Shown: in pieces, positions 1 through 7,516 of the stretch
How positions within the stretch are numbered: the first letter of the stretch is position 1
How the letters are laid out: each line of letters begins with the position of its first letter
Origin: Aquibaculum arenosum
GTDB taxonomy: Bacteria; Pseudomonadota; Alphaproteobacteria; Kiloniellales; DSM-21159
NCBI RefSeq assembly: GCF_029222965.1
Contig: NZ_JARHUD010000001.1
Location: 558,001-622,000, forward strand
DNA length: 64,000 nt
Reading direction: 5' to 3'
Translations under genes and position numbers: made by a program
The notes under the pieces: model-generated
What the model was told of the DNA's origin: nothing
What the model saw: only the letters and a program-made list of their open reading frames with translations
Database searches by the model: none

Positions 1-35
1 GCACCGAGGAACGACTTGTAGGCGCGCGAGAGCAT
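1..35 (-). CDS. N-terminal fragment of an unidentified gene cut by the window edge
   Basis: On the minus strand the stop codon of the upstream gene (37-35) overlaps an ATG in the arrangement TGATG, the usual sign of translational coupling. The open frame then runs off the left edge, giving about 11 residues that start MLSRAYKSFLG. This is too short to assign a family. It is probably the next gene of the same minus-strand operon; the alternative is that the overlap is chance. Confidence 0.35.
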   Translation of the reverse strand, partial: MLSRAYKSFLG

Positions 36-877
36 CAGGCTGAGTTTTCGCTGTAGCCGCTGAAATAGGCCCGCCAGGGCTCCGCTGCACTGCCGTCATC
101 GCCCTTCCAGGGATGGAAGCCAGGGCGGTAGTAGCGAAGATAGTAGCCCAGGGCGCGACGATAATAGCCGGGGAAGCAGAAGAGGACCCAGAAGGCGTGC
201 GCGCTGTGCTTCCAGCCGGTGGCAATGCCGCGACTGCGCAGTATGTCCTTGAGGTTGGTCAGGAGAATACGGTGCAGGTTCTTGGTGACGATGGCCAGGG
301 GAATGCAGCGCAGAAGGTAGCGCTTGTAGGCTGGCATGTCCTTGGTGACCTGCATCAGCACGTCATAGGCCACTGCCTTGTGTTCCATCTCCTCGAGGCA
401 ATGCCATGTCCAAAGATCGTGGTAGGCCTTTGGGGTGTTCGCGAGGATTCGGGGGTCGTTCAGCACGAGGTGGGCGAGGGTAGCGGTCAGGTGCTCGATG
501 GCGGCGGTTAGCGCCAGACGCTTAAGCGGATTGGTGACCTTGGCGAGGGCGACTTTGACGCGCTCCTCCATCAGGTCCACGGGATAGCCCAGCTTACGCA
601 GTCCCTCATTGTAAGCCCGGTGCTCGCGTGTGTGCATCGCTTCCTGGATGCAGAACTGCTTGGCCTGCGCCTGCAGTGTCGGATCTTTGATCTTGGGCAG
701 GTAATGCTGCACCGACGTGATGAAGAAGCGCTCACCTTCCGGGAAAAAGATCGACAGCGCATCGCAATAGGCGGAGCGCTTCGGATCCTTCTCGAACCAG
801 TCCGGATCAGGCGCCGCCTCGATACCGAATCTGAGATTGCGCGCCTCGATCGTCAAAACCTCGGCCTCGTCGGCCAT
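35..877 (-). CDS. PF10118-type predicted metal-dependent hydrolase (all-helical)
   Basis: 280 residues. The sequence matches the PF10118 family of putative metal-dependent hydrolases, whose substrate is unknown. Acidic and histidine residues sit in three helical blocks that could form a metal site: E79, H82, E85 and H86 (QEAMHTREH), E128-H129 (IEHL), and E162-E163-H166 (LEEMEH). No signal peptide is seen; one hydrophobic stretch near residues 228-236 is aromatic rather than a clear membrane span. The gene lies 88 bp downstream of the DsbA-fold isomerase and may be cotranscribed with it. The family call is recognition by eye; the biochemical role is unknown. Confidence 0.7.
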   Translation of the reverse strand: MADEAEVLTIEARNLRFGIEAAPDPDWFEKDPKRSAYCDALSIFFPEGERFFITSVQHYLPKIKDPTLQAQAKQFCIQEAMHTREHRAYNEGLRKLGYPVDLMEERVKVALAKVTNPLKRLALTAAIEHLTATLAHLVLNDPRILANTPKAYHDLWTWHCLEEMEHKAVAYDVLMQVTKDMPAYKRYLLRCIPLAIVTKNLHRILLTNLKDILRSRGIATGWKHSAHAFWVLFCFPGYYRRALGYYLRYYRPGFHPWKGDDGSAAEPWRAYFSGYSENSA

Positions 878-965
878 TGTCCCATCCCCTCAGGTAACTG
901 AGGAACGAGACTAGCGTTGTGATGGGCAATGGAAAAGGTCGCGATAAGTCCCGCGACACGATAAC

Positions 966-1562
966 TCACCCTCTGAGCCGCTTTTCCACGAAATCGAGAC
1001 GATCCTGTCCCCAGAAGAGTTCGCCGTCGATCAGGTAGCTGGGCACGCCGAACACGCCGTCCTCCAACGCCTGCGCGGTGTAGGCGCTGCGCCGCTCGGC
1101 GATCTCGGGCTCCTTCGCCTGGGCCAGAAGGTTGGTGCCGTCCAGGCCCTGCTCATCGGCAATGGCCCGAAGGGTGTCCTCATCGTCGATGTTGCGCTCC
1201 TCGGCCCAGACGGCGCGCAGCATGGCATGAGCCAGACCCAGGGCGTTGGCACCGGCCATGTCGGCGGCGATGACCATGTGTGCCGCGGTCTGCTCCGGTG
1301 AGGGGAAGTGGCGCGGATGCAGGGTGAGCGGCAGGCCGCATTCTTCCCGCCAGCGCTCAAGTTCCTGCAGCCGATAGGCCTGGCGCGCCGGGGCACGCTT
1401 CGCCAGGGGCAGGCCGCCGGACTTCGGGAAGACCTCACTCAGGTCGATGGGGCGGAGTTGCACCTGGGCGTCGTAGCGTGTCACCAGATCGGTGAAACGC
1501 TGCGAACCGAGATAGGCCCAGGGCGAGACCAGGGCGAGATAGTAGGTAACCGTTTTGCGCAT
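966..1562 (-). CDS. 2-hydroxychromene-2-carboxylate isomerase-like DsbA-fold protein
   Basis: 198 residues from the ATG at 1562. An upstream in-frame start would add 29 residues without similarity to the family. The N-terminus (YYLALVSPWAYLGSQRF) has the SP(W/F)AYLG motif typical of HCCA isomerase/kappa-class GST enzymes, with Ser13 at the glutathione-activating position. The C-terminal segment GVFGVPSYLIDGELFWGQDRL is the other family hallmark, with the cis-proline VPS. Such enzymes use glutathione to isomerise aromatic breakdown products, but many members have unknown substrates. It follows the class IV aminotransferase by 23 bp, so the two are probably one transcript. A second homologue lies at 43863-44468. 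Confidence 0.85.
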   Translation of the reverse strand: MRKTVTYYLALVSPWAYLGSQRFTDLVTRYDAQVQLRPIDLSEVFPKSGGLPLAKRAPARQAYRLQELERWREECGLPLTLHPRHFPSPEQTAAHMVIAADMAGANALGLAHAMLRAVWAEERNIDDEDTLRAIADEQGLDGTNLLAQAKEPEIAERRSAYTAQALEDGVFGVPSYLIDGELFWGQDRLDFVEKRLRG

Positions 1563-1585
1563 CGCGCTGTACTTTCTGCTGTTGG

Positions 1586-2545
1586 CTAGCTGTCGGCGCT
1601 GTCGTAGTCCACGGGCGTTGTCCAGGCCGGGTCCTCGTGCTTGCTCCAATAGAGCTGGCTCAGCGCGCTGGTGATGGGACCGGGGCAGGGCTGCGTGTAG
1701 GCTTTGCCGTCCAGCTGGCCCACCGGCATGATCCCGCCGGCGGTGGAGGTGATGAAGGCCTCATCGGCGCTGCGCAGCGTCTCCAGCGGCAGCGGTGCCA
1801 CCTGCGTCTCCAGGCCCAGTTCCGCACAGAGTTCCAGGGCCGTGCGGCGGGTGATGCCTTCCAGCACGCCCCGGTCAGTGGTGTAGACCCGACCGTCTTT
1901 TACCGCGAAGAGATTGAATCCCGGCCCTTCCGTGATGTGCCCCGCGCCATCGCTGAGAACGACGCTTTCCGCGTTGTTGTCGTAGGCCTCGAACATGCCC
2001 TGCACGAGGTCGAGCCAGTGATAGTTCTTCACGGTCGGATCCACCGACGCGGGCGGGATGCGCGGGATCGAGGCCACCCAAAGCGAGAGGCCGCGACGAC
2101 GCTGCTCCTCGGTGGCGATCCAGCCGAAGGGGATGGCGAAGGCGATGAAGCGATTGATGGCCTTGCGCGGGTCACGGCTGAAGTCGGGAGAGTGACCGCG
2201 GGTGCAGATCATTTCCACATAGGCATCGCGCAAGCCAGCGCGCCGGACGCAGGCGTGCAGGATGGCTTCGAGTTCCGCACGCTCGAAGGGAAGCTTCATG
2301 CGCAGCTTCTCCACCGAGCGCTGGAAGCGCTCAACGTGGGCGTCCAGGCGGAAGAACTTCCCCTGCCAGACATGAACCACGTCGTAAGTGGCGTCCGAGC
2401 GGAGGAAGCCCCAGTCCAGGACCGGAATACGTGCCTCCTCCATCGAAACGAACCGCCCGTCGATCCAGGCAACCCCCGGGGGGAAGGCGGAGGCTCGGGT
2501 CTGACCTGCGGCAGAGGCGGAAGTCTCGGCGATGTGATCGAGCAC
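1586..2545 (-). CDS. Class IV PLP aminotransferase, (R)-amine/D-amino-acid transaminase type
   Basis: 319 residues, cytoplasmic, fold type IV. The PLP-binding lysine is K173 in SVDPTVKNYHWLDL. The phosphate-side motif ITEGPGFNLF (E206, N211) and the late STAGGIMPV segment are also present. The N-terminal part reads DWGFLRSDATYDVVHVW, followed by a VEMICTRG strand. From memory, that pattern resembles (R)-selective amine transaminases and D-amino-acid transaminases more than branched-chain enzymes. Substrate preference is an inference. The first 20 or so residues look non-conserved, so a shorter start is possible, but no other in-frame ATG precedes the conserved core. It heads a minus-strand operon with the downstream isomerase. 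Confidence 0.8.
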   Translation of the reverse strand: MLDHIAETSASAAGQTRASAFPPGVAWIDGRFVSMEEARIPVLDWGFLRSDATYDVVHVWQGKFFRLDAHVERFQRSVEKLRMKLPFERAELEAILHACVRRAGLRDAYVEMICTRGHSPDFSRDPRKAINRFIAFAIPFGWIATEEQRRRGLSLWVASIPRIPPASVDPTVKNYHWLDLVQGMFEAYDNNAESVVLSDGAGHITEGPGFNLFAVKDGRVYTTDRGVLEGITRRTALELCAELGLETQVAPLPLETLRSADEAFITSTAGGIMPVGQLDGKAYTQPCPGPITSALSQLYWSKHEDPAWTTPVDYDSADS

Positions 2546-2910
2546 CTTGGTCTCCTGGTTGCGGTCGCCTGGCTGCGGGACCCAAAGAATCGGGACCGAC
2601 GCAGTCTATCCCCACCCCGCGGCGGCCGAAAGACCGCTGTTGCGAGCCCATTGGGATCGGTCCGCAGTGACATTTGCAGGGCAGGCATGAGGCAGGGAGA
2701 TGCTAAATGCCTCCAACTTCAGAAATTCTTCCCGAGGCCAGGAGAAGACCTGCGCGCCCTTGCGGCGGTCTTGTCTTGCTTTCGCCTCAATCGGGAACAA
2801 CCTGGGAAGCGTTACACCGCTGTGGTCATGGTTAAAGCCAAGGTCAAAGTCCTGCCAAGCGCCTTGGATAACTTGAGGCAGCGATACCATAACTGGAGGA
2901 GTAGAGTACA
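2546..2910. other. 365-bp divergent intergenic region, no gene supported
   Basis: Lies between the minus-strand aminotransferase and the plus-strand lipoprotein. Frames crossing it lack homology-like composition. It should hold both divergent promoters. The only clear element is a Shine-Dalgarno GGAGGA at 2895-2900, 10 bp before the ATG at 2911. No confident -35/-10 pair could be read. Confidence 0.5.
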
Positions 2911-3132
2911 ATGAAGCGCATTGCCTTGGTCGTCGTCGCTGTTGCAGGCCTGGGTTTGGCCGGATGCAGCAATATGAACAGGACCGAGCAGAGCATGCTC
3001 AGTGGTGGTGCCATGGGTGCTGCCGGCGGTGCCGCAATTGGTGCCCTGACCGGTGGCAGCACTGTCGCGGGAGCGCTGATCGGTGGTGCGGCTGGCACGG
3101 CCGGTGGCTATGTCTTCGACCGCTCGCGCTGA
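2911..3132 (+). CDS. Small glycine-zipper lipoprotein, copy 1
   Basis: 73 residues. The signal peptide ends in the lipobox LAGC, so the mature protein starts at Cys19 and should be lipid-anchored in the envelope. The rest is a Gly/Ala-rich zipper (repeated GGAxGAAGG-type spacing, roughly residues 30-68) ending in YVFDRSR, like YMGG/17-kDa-antigen-type zipper lipoproteins. GGAGGA sits 10 bp before the start and a strong terminator (3223-3255) follows, so it is probably monocistronic. Molecular function is unknown. A near twin lies 336 bp downstream and a larger relative at 41445-41933. Confidence 0.85.
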   Translation: MKRIALVVVAVAGLGLAGCSNMNRTEQSMLSGGAMGAAGGAAIGALTGGSTVAGALIGGAAGTAGGYVFDRSR

Positions 3133-3468
3133 CGTTTCTTGGCCGGGTTGATGCCGGTACAGCGCCCTTTCTAGAAAGGCTGTTTCTTCATCACTCCTTC
3201 CACTTCTGTCCCTTGCCTCCTGGGCCGGTTCTGCTTCAGAACCGGCCTCTTTTTTGGCTGAAAGGCTGTGGCATCCCTGTGACAGGGATCCCTGAGCGGA
3301 ACCGTTAACATGTTGTAATAAAGCGGAAAAGATCCATGTCACAGCTCGGCTCCCCGGAAATGGGGTTGCACTTCGAGCATGAATGCCAAGATTTGGAGGG
3401 AACGCGGCGCAGCTAAACACAGTAGAGCTTCGCCACATGACAAGTAAGAGCAGAAAGGAAGGCTCGCT
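3133..3468. other. Intergenic region between the two zipper lipoprotein genes
   Basis: 336 bp without a supported gene. It contains the terminator of copy 1 (3223-3255), a small GGGATCCC-centred palindrome near 3286-3293, an AT-rich stretch around 3303-3330 that may hold the promoter of copy 2, and a Shine-Dalgarno AGGAAGG just before the ATG at 3469. Confidence 0.5.
3223..3255 (+). terminator. Rho-independent terminator after glycine-zipper copy 1
   Basis: Perfect 11-bp stem GGCCGGTTCTG/CAGAACCGGCC with a CTT loop, followed directly by TCTTTTTT. A textbook intrinsic terminator on the plus strand. Confidence 0.95.
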
Positions 3469-3693
3469 ATGAACAAGACCGCTCTCGCCCTTGTCGCCGT
3501 TGCCGGTTTGACCCTTGGTGCTTGCTCGGGCATGAGCAACACCGAGCAGCGGATGTTGAGCGGTGGTGCCGGTGGCGCCGCAGCTGGTGCCGGCGTTGGC
3601 GCCATCACGGGCGGCGACCCGGTGACCGGTGCCATCATCGGTGGCGCGGCTGGTACGGCCGGCGGCTATCTTTGGGATCAACACAAGCGCTGA
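3469..3693 (+). CDS. Small glycine-zipper lipoprotein, copy 2
   Basis: 74 residues, clearly paralogous to the 2911-3132 product. Both have a lipobox cysteine at position 19 (here LGAC), the string NTEQRMLSGG aligning with RTEQSMLSGG, the same zipper and the ending GTAGGYLWDQ versus GTAGGYVFDR. It should be exported, lipidated and envelope-anchored. AGGAAGG precedes the ATG and a terminator follows at 3723-3755, so it forms its own transcript. The arrangement indicates a local tandem duplication. Function is unknown. Confidence 0.85.
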   Translation: MNKTALALVAVAGLTLGACSGMSNTEQRMLSGGAGGAAAGAGVGAITGGDPVTGAIIGGAAGTAGGYLWDQHKR

Positions 3694-3722
3694 CGCGCAA
3701 CACAAAAGTCGTCAGCCACGGC

Positions 3723-3755
3723 AAAGGCCGCCTCGCTCCGGTGTGGCGGCCTTTT
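3723..3755 (+). terminator. Rho-independent terminator after glycine-zipper copy 2
   Basis: AAAGGCCGCC pairs with GGCGGCCTTT across a 12-nt loop, ending in a short T run (CCTTTTGC). Located 30 bp after the stop of copy 2. Confidence 0.85.
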
Positions 3756-3944
3756 GCTTGTGTGCCGACAGCGAGCGGTGCTTCGCGCCGAAGTGCAGAA
3801 AGCCGGTGGAATGCAGGTCTCGCGCTGTCTTTCCCGCTCCCGCGTAGCAGCCTATCATCAGATCAGCCACAAGAATCAGTCTCAAGAATCAGCCACTGCG
3901 GGCATGCGCCCCGCGACAACGAAAACAGGCATCGGAGGAACCCC

Positions 3945-4871
3945 ATGGCCGCTCGCTTCACCCTCAAGCCCTTGGACGACGCGCTGGGCGCCGAGATCAC
4001 CGGCCTCGATCTCAGCCGGCCGCTTGACGACGCACTGGTCGGCGAACTGCGCGAGGCCTTGCAGGAGCATCATGTGCTCTGCTTCCGTCGCCAAGAGCTG
4101 ACCGAGGAGCAGCAGGTCGAGATGTCGACCCGCTTCGGCCCCCTGGAGGCCTTTCCCGAGGCCGACAAGACCAAGAAGGCGCCGACGATCTACAATGTCG
4201 CCAACGTCGCGGCCACCGGCGAAAGCCTGCCGGAGACCGACCACCGCGTGGTGTTCCAGAAGGTCAATGCCCGCTGGCACACCGACAGCTCCTACCGCTA
4301 CATCCCCTCCTATGCCTCGCTGCTCTACGGCATCGAGGTGCTGCCCGACGAGGCCGAGGGCGGGCGCACCGGCTTTGCCAACATGCTGGCGGCTTACGAT
4401 GCGCTGCCGGAGGAAACCAAGGAGCTCATCGAGCCGCTGCAGATGGTGCACTACTACGAGTTCGGCCGCCGGCTCTTCCCCTCGCTGCCCCCGATCACGC
4501 AGCACGAGAAGGAGCAGATCCCGCCGGTCAGCCACCCGCTGGTGCGCATCCACCCGGACCGTGGCAATCGCCGCTCGCTGTTCATGACGGCCAACTCCGG
4601 CAACGAGATCAGCGGCATGACCTTGGAAGAGGGCCAGGCGCTGCACCGCCAGCTCGTGGAGCACCTCTCACAGCCGCAGTTCTGCTACTTCCACAAGTGG
4701 CAGCAGGGCGACCTCGTAATGTGGGACAACCGCGTCACCCTGCACCGCGCCGAGGCCTACGACATGGGCCGCTACCGCCGCGTCTTCCGCCGCACCACCC
4801 TGGCCGGCGACGGCCCGATCCTGGGCCCCTTCTCCAACGCGGTGCGAAAGAAGTTGCGCAGCGCGGCGTGA
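3945..4871 (+). CDS. TauD/TfdA family Fe(II)/2-oxoglutarate dioxygenase
   Basis: 308 residues from the ATG at 3945, which has GGAGGA 6 bp upstream. The open frame extends further 5' but only into non-coding sequence and the lipoprotein region. The iron facial triad is visible: H112 and D114 in WHTDSSYR, and distal H267 in MWDNRVTLHRAE. Arginines in RYRRVFRRTTL (about 276-283) supply 2-oxoglutarate binding. Family members hydroxylate taurine, 2,4-D-like acids, sulfonates or other small acids, and the substrate here cannot be read from sequence. It stands alone between the lipoprotein genes and tRNA-Leu. A second family member is at 61695. Confidence 0.9.
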   Translation: MAARFTLKPLDDALGAEITGLDLSRPLDDALVGELREALQEHHVLCFRRQELTEEQQVEMSTRFGPLEAFPEADKTKKAPTIYNVANVAATGESLPETDHRVVFQKVNARWHTDSSYRYIPSYASLLYGIEVLPDEAEGGRTGFANMLAAYDALPEETKELIEPLQMVHYYEFGRRLFPSLPPITQHEKEQIPPVSHPLVRIHPDRGNRRSLFMTANSGNEISGMTLEEGQALHRQLVEHLSQPQFCYFHKWQQGDLVMWDNRVTLHRAEAYDMGRYRRVFRRTTLAGDGPILGPFSNAVRKKLRSAA

Positions 4872-4892
4872 GGGGAACGGCCGGGAAACCAA

Positions 4893-4932
4893 GGTGAGTC
4901 ACTCCGCTGATAATTTCGGCCGGTGACTCACC
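4893..4932. repeat. 10-bp inverted repeat between the dioxygenase gene and tRNA-Leu
   Basis: GGTGAGTCAC (4893-4902) and GTGACTCACC (4923-4932) are perfect inverted copies separated by 20 nt. No T tract follows on either strand. It may act as a bidirectional 3' end structure or a protein-binding site. Confidence 0.6.
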
Positions 4933-4975
4933 TGGCGCCGGTAAAGCGCCTGAAATCAATGGCGTTTTTCGCTGC

Positions 4976-5062
4976 TGGTGGCCCCTCCCGGACTCGAACC
5001 GGGACGGCCTGTCGGCCTCAAGATTTTAAGTCTTGTGCGTCTACCTATTCCGCCAAGGGGCC
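4976..5062 (-). tRNA. tRNA-Leu (anticodon UAA)
   Basis: Reads on the minus strand from 5062. The 7-bp acceptor GGCCCCT/AGGGGCC, the Leu-type start TGGCGGAAT...GGTAGACGC, anticodon stem CAAGA/TCTTG around loop CTTAAAA (anticodon TAA), a long class II variable arm and the T arm CCCGG-TTCGAGT-CCGGG are all present. The 3' CCA is encoded (4976-4978). Length is 87 nt. Confidence 0.97.
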
Positions 5063-5118
5063 AGCGCGGGTGAGAGATAGCAGGCGCAGCGGTGGGCCGC
5101 CAAGCCTGCTTGTTGTCT

Positions 5119-6234
5119 CTAGATCTCCTCCTCGGCCTTCTTGCCGGTCAGCCATTGGAAGGCTGGGGTGGCCACGACCACGATGAGGATGATGCGCACG
5201 ATGTGGTGAGTGGCGACCAGGGCGGCGTCGGAGCCCAGCGCAATGGCGATCAGGCTCATTTCCGCGAGCCCGCCCGGCGCATAAGCCAGCACCAGGGGGC
5301 CGAAGCCGATGCCGAGCCAAGCCTCCAGGACGGCAGCGAATGCCAAGGTGATGATTACCAGAACAATGGTGACGCCCAGGGAGTCGCGCAGGGCTCGCAG
5401 CACAAAGGCGAGGCTGGTGTTGGCGAAGCGGGCACCGATCGCTGCGCCCACGGCCACCTGCGCTGCGGCGACGATCTCGGCCGGCGGTGGTTCGCTGGTC
5501 CAGCCGGCCAGGTGCACGCCGGCGCTGGCCAGCATGGGGCCGACGATGGAGGCTGCCGGGAGCTTAACCGCCCGGGCGGCCAGCCAGCCCACAAGGCCGG
5601 TGGCGGCCAGGATGGCGAGGTCGACGCTTGCCACCTCGGAGAGGCTGGGGCCCGGGACGCCCAGGCCGCCGGTCGGCGCCACGTCGAGAAACCAGCGAAA
5701 GCCGAAGGGAATGGTCAGCACCACCACGAGGATGCGCGCGGAGTGCACCAGGGAGATGCGCCGCCCGTCGCCCCCATAGGCCGTGCCCATGATCACCATT
5801 TCATTGAGCCCGCCCGGCGTGGCGGAGAAGTAGGCGGTGACCGGGTCGTAGCCGCAGAGCCGGCGGAAGAAGACATAGCCGGTAGCGGTGCTGATCACGA
5901 TATAGACGGCCATGGCGGCCAGGCTCAGGGTCCACTCGCCCAGCACCGCCATAATCTCCGGCGTGAAGCCGCTGCCCAGCATCACGCCCAGGACGATGAT
6001 CATTGCCGTACGCAGCCCCGCTGCCATGGCGATGGGGGCCCCGGCCATGGAGGCCAGGGTGGTGACCACCATGGCGCCGATCATCCAGGGCAGCGGCAGG
6101 CCCACCGACGCTGCGGCCCAGCCCCCAGCGCTGCCGAGCACGAGCGCCAAGCCAATGGCCGGCCAGCGCCGCAGCGGCGCCATCACGCTGCGGCGGTCGC
6201 TGCGGTCAGGGCGTTTGATCTCTGCTTTAGCCAC
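5119..6234 (-). CDS. AbrB-family (PF05145) inner-membrane transporter-like protein
   Basis: 371 residues, very hydrophobic, with about 10 predicted membrane segments arranged as two homologous halves. Each half carries a (L/G)PWMIGAMV- or VGPMLASAG-like segment and a later PGGL(N/A)EM motif (TPGGLNEMVIMG and APGGLAEMSLIA), the signature of the AbrB duplication family. Members are often mislabelled ammonia monooxygenase or AbrB regulator; they are membrane proteins without a DNA-binding domain, and some are implicated in uptake of small compounds. The start lies 12 bp after the argE stop, so the two are cotranscribed. This suggests a link to amino-acid metabolism, which is an inference. Confidence 0.85.
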   Translation of the reverse strand: MAKAEIKRPDRSDRRSVMAPLRRWPAIGLALVLGSAGGWAAASVGLPLPWMIGAMVVTTLASMAGAPIAMAAGLRTAMIIVLGVMLGSGFTPEIMAVLGEWTLSLAAMAVYIVISTATGYVFFRRLCGYDPVTAYFSATPGGLNEMVIMGTAYGGDGRRISLVHSARILVVVLTIPFGFRWFLDVAPTGGLGVPGPSLSEVASVDLAILAATGLVGWLAARAVKLPAASIVGPMLASAGVHLAGWTSEPPPAEIVAAAQVAVGAAIGARFANTSLAFVLRALRDSLGVTIVLVIITLAFAAVLEAWLGIGFGPLVLAYAPGGLAEMSLIAIALGSDAALVATHHIVRIILIVVVATPAFQWLTGKKAEEEI

Positions 6235-6246
6235 GCCGGCGGCCCG

Positions 6247-7413
6247 TCACTCCTTGGCGAGTCGTTCGCAGAGGCGGTCCATGAAGGCTTCGCAGAGCGC
6301 AACCTGGTCAAGGGCGATGAACTCGTCGGGCTTATGCGCCTGCTCGATGCCCCCGGGGCCGCAGACCACGGCCGGGATTCCGGCATCGGATATCAGCCCC
6401 GCTTCGGTGCCGAAGGCCACCTTGGTGGTGCTGTTGGCGCCGGTCAGCGCCTTGGCCAACTGCACCACCTCGTGATCGTCGGGAATGTCGAGGCCGGAAA
6501 AGGAGGAGATCTCCTCAAAGTCGATGCCGGCCTGGGGGTAGACCGCTTGCATCGCCGGCAGCAGCTCCTTGCGAGCGTAGTCGACCACCTCCTGCAGCAG
6601 CGCCTGCGGGTCCTCACTGGGCAGGTAGCGGAACTCGAACTCGAAGCTGCAGTCCTTCGGCACGATGTTGAGCGCGGTTCCGCCCTCAATGGTGCCGCTG
6701 TGCGCGGTGGTGTAGGGCACGTCGTAAGCATGGTCGTAGGGCCCTTCCGCGGCCTTGCGCCGGGCCATGTCGCTCAGCATGACGACAATGCGTGCGGCAT
6801 ACTCGATGGCGTTCACGCCATGAGGCGCCAGCGAGGAGTGGCATTCGAAGCCGTGGACGTGGCAGCGGTGGCTCAGCTTGCCTTTGTGGGCATTGACCAC
6901 GCGCATGCCGGTGGGCTCACCGATGATGGCCATGCGCGGGCGCACCGGCTTCTGGGCCAGATGGGCGAGCAGCGGCCGCACGCCCAGGCACCCCACTTCC
7001 TCGTCGTAGGAGAAGCAGAAATGAACCGGCGTTGCCTTGGCCCGCTGCAGGAAGCGCGGCGCGTAGGCCAGGCAGACCGCAATGAAGGATTTCATGTCGC
7101 AGGTGCCGCGGCCGAAGAGCTTGCCGTCTTCTTCGGAGATACGCCAGGGGTCGCGGGTCCAGGCCTGGCCGTCGATCGGCACCACGTCGGTGTGGCCTGA
7201 GAGCGCGATGCCGGGACGGTCGGCCGGGCCCAGAGTTGCGTAGAGGTTCGCCTTGGCCCCGCTGTCGTCATGGACCAGCTCGGACTCGATACCGAGTCCC
7301 GCCAAGTAGTCACGAATGAAGTGGATCAGCTCCAGGTTGGAGTTGCGGCTGGTGGTGTCGAAGGCAATGAGCCGTTCGATCATTTCCCGACTGGCGGCGG
7401 AAGGCTGTGCCAT
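6247..7413 (-). CDS. argE: Acetylornithine deacetylase (M20 metallopeptidase)
   Basis: 388 residues, the normal ArgE size. The M20 metal-site motifs are intact: H74 and D76 (SGHTDVVP), bridging D106 (GRGTCDMK), and catalytic E138 with E139 (SYDEEVGCLG). The enzyme removes the acetyl group from N-acetylornithine to give ornithine in arginine synthesis. Alphaproteobacteria often make ornithine through ArgJ instead, so this copy may serve a catabolic or salvage role. It is the first gene of a two-gene operon with the AbrB-type membrane protein. Succinyl-diaminopimelate desuccinylase is the main alternative, but the ArgE-like spacing fits better. Confidence 0.85.
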   Translation of the reverse strand: MAQPSAASREMIERLIAFDTTSRNSNLELIHFIRDYLAGLGIESELVHDDSGAKANLYATLGPADRPGIALSGHTDVVPIDGQAWTRDPWRISEEDGKLFGRGTCDMKSFIAVCLAYAPRFLQRAKATPVHFCFSYDEEVGCLGVRPLLAHLAQKPVRPRMAIIGEPTGMRVVNAHKGKLSHRCHVHGFECHSSLAPHGVNAIEYAARIVVMLSDMARRKAAEGPYDHAYDVPYTTAHSGTIEGGTALNIVPKDCSFEFEFRYLPSEDPQALLQEVVDYARKELLPAMQAVYPQAGIDFEEISSFSGLDIPDDHEVVQLAKALTGANSTTKVAFGTEAGLISDAGIPAVVCGPGGIEQAHKPDEFIALDQVALCEAFMDRLCERLAKE

Positions 7414-7516
7414 GGTGTTGTTGTTCCCGGCGTGGCGTCATGATGCCCCTCTCCTATAGCATTGCGCCCAGAAGGGGGCACGCCTGCAGTGCCGGGACGG
7501 GGCCCTTGGCCAGGTA

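Noticed and set aside
1637-2914. 425-codon plus-strand frame over the aminotransferase and upstream region
   Set aside because: Shadow of the aminotransferase that ends inside the lipoprotein ribosome-binding region; no homology-like segment.
3522-4871. Apparent fusion of a lipoprotein-region frame with the TauD-type dioxygenase
   Set aside because: The first 141 codons are an out-of-frame reading of the lipoprotein and its terminator; the real dioxygenase starts at 3945 behind GGAGGA.
5119-6234. AbrB transcriptional regulator
   Set aside because: The name belongs to a membrane family with about 10 helices; no DNA-binding domain is present.
5092-7200. 702-codon open frame on the plus strand over argE and the AbrB-type gene
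   Set aside because: It is antisense to two well-supported genes, rich in His/Gln/Gly/Arg as expected from high-GC shadow frames, and matches no family.
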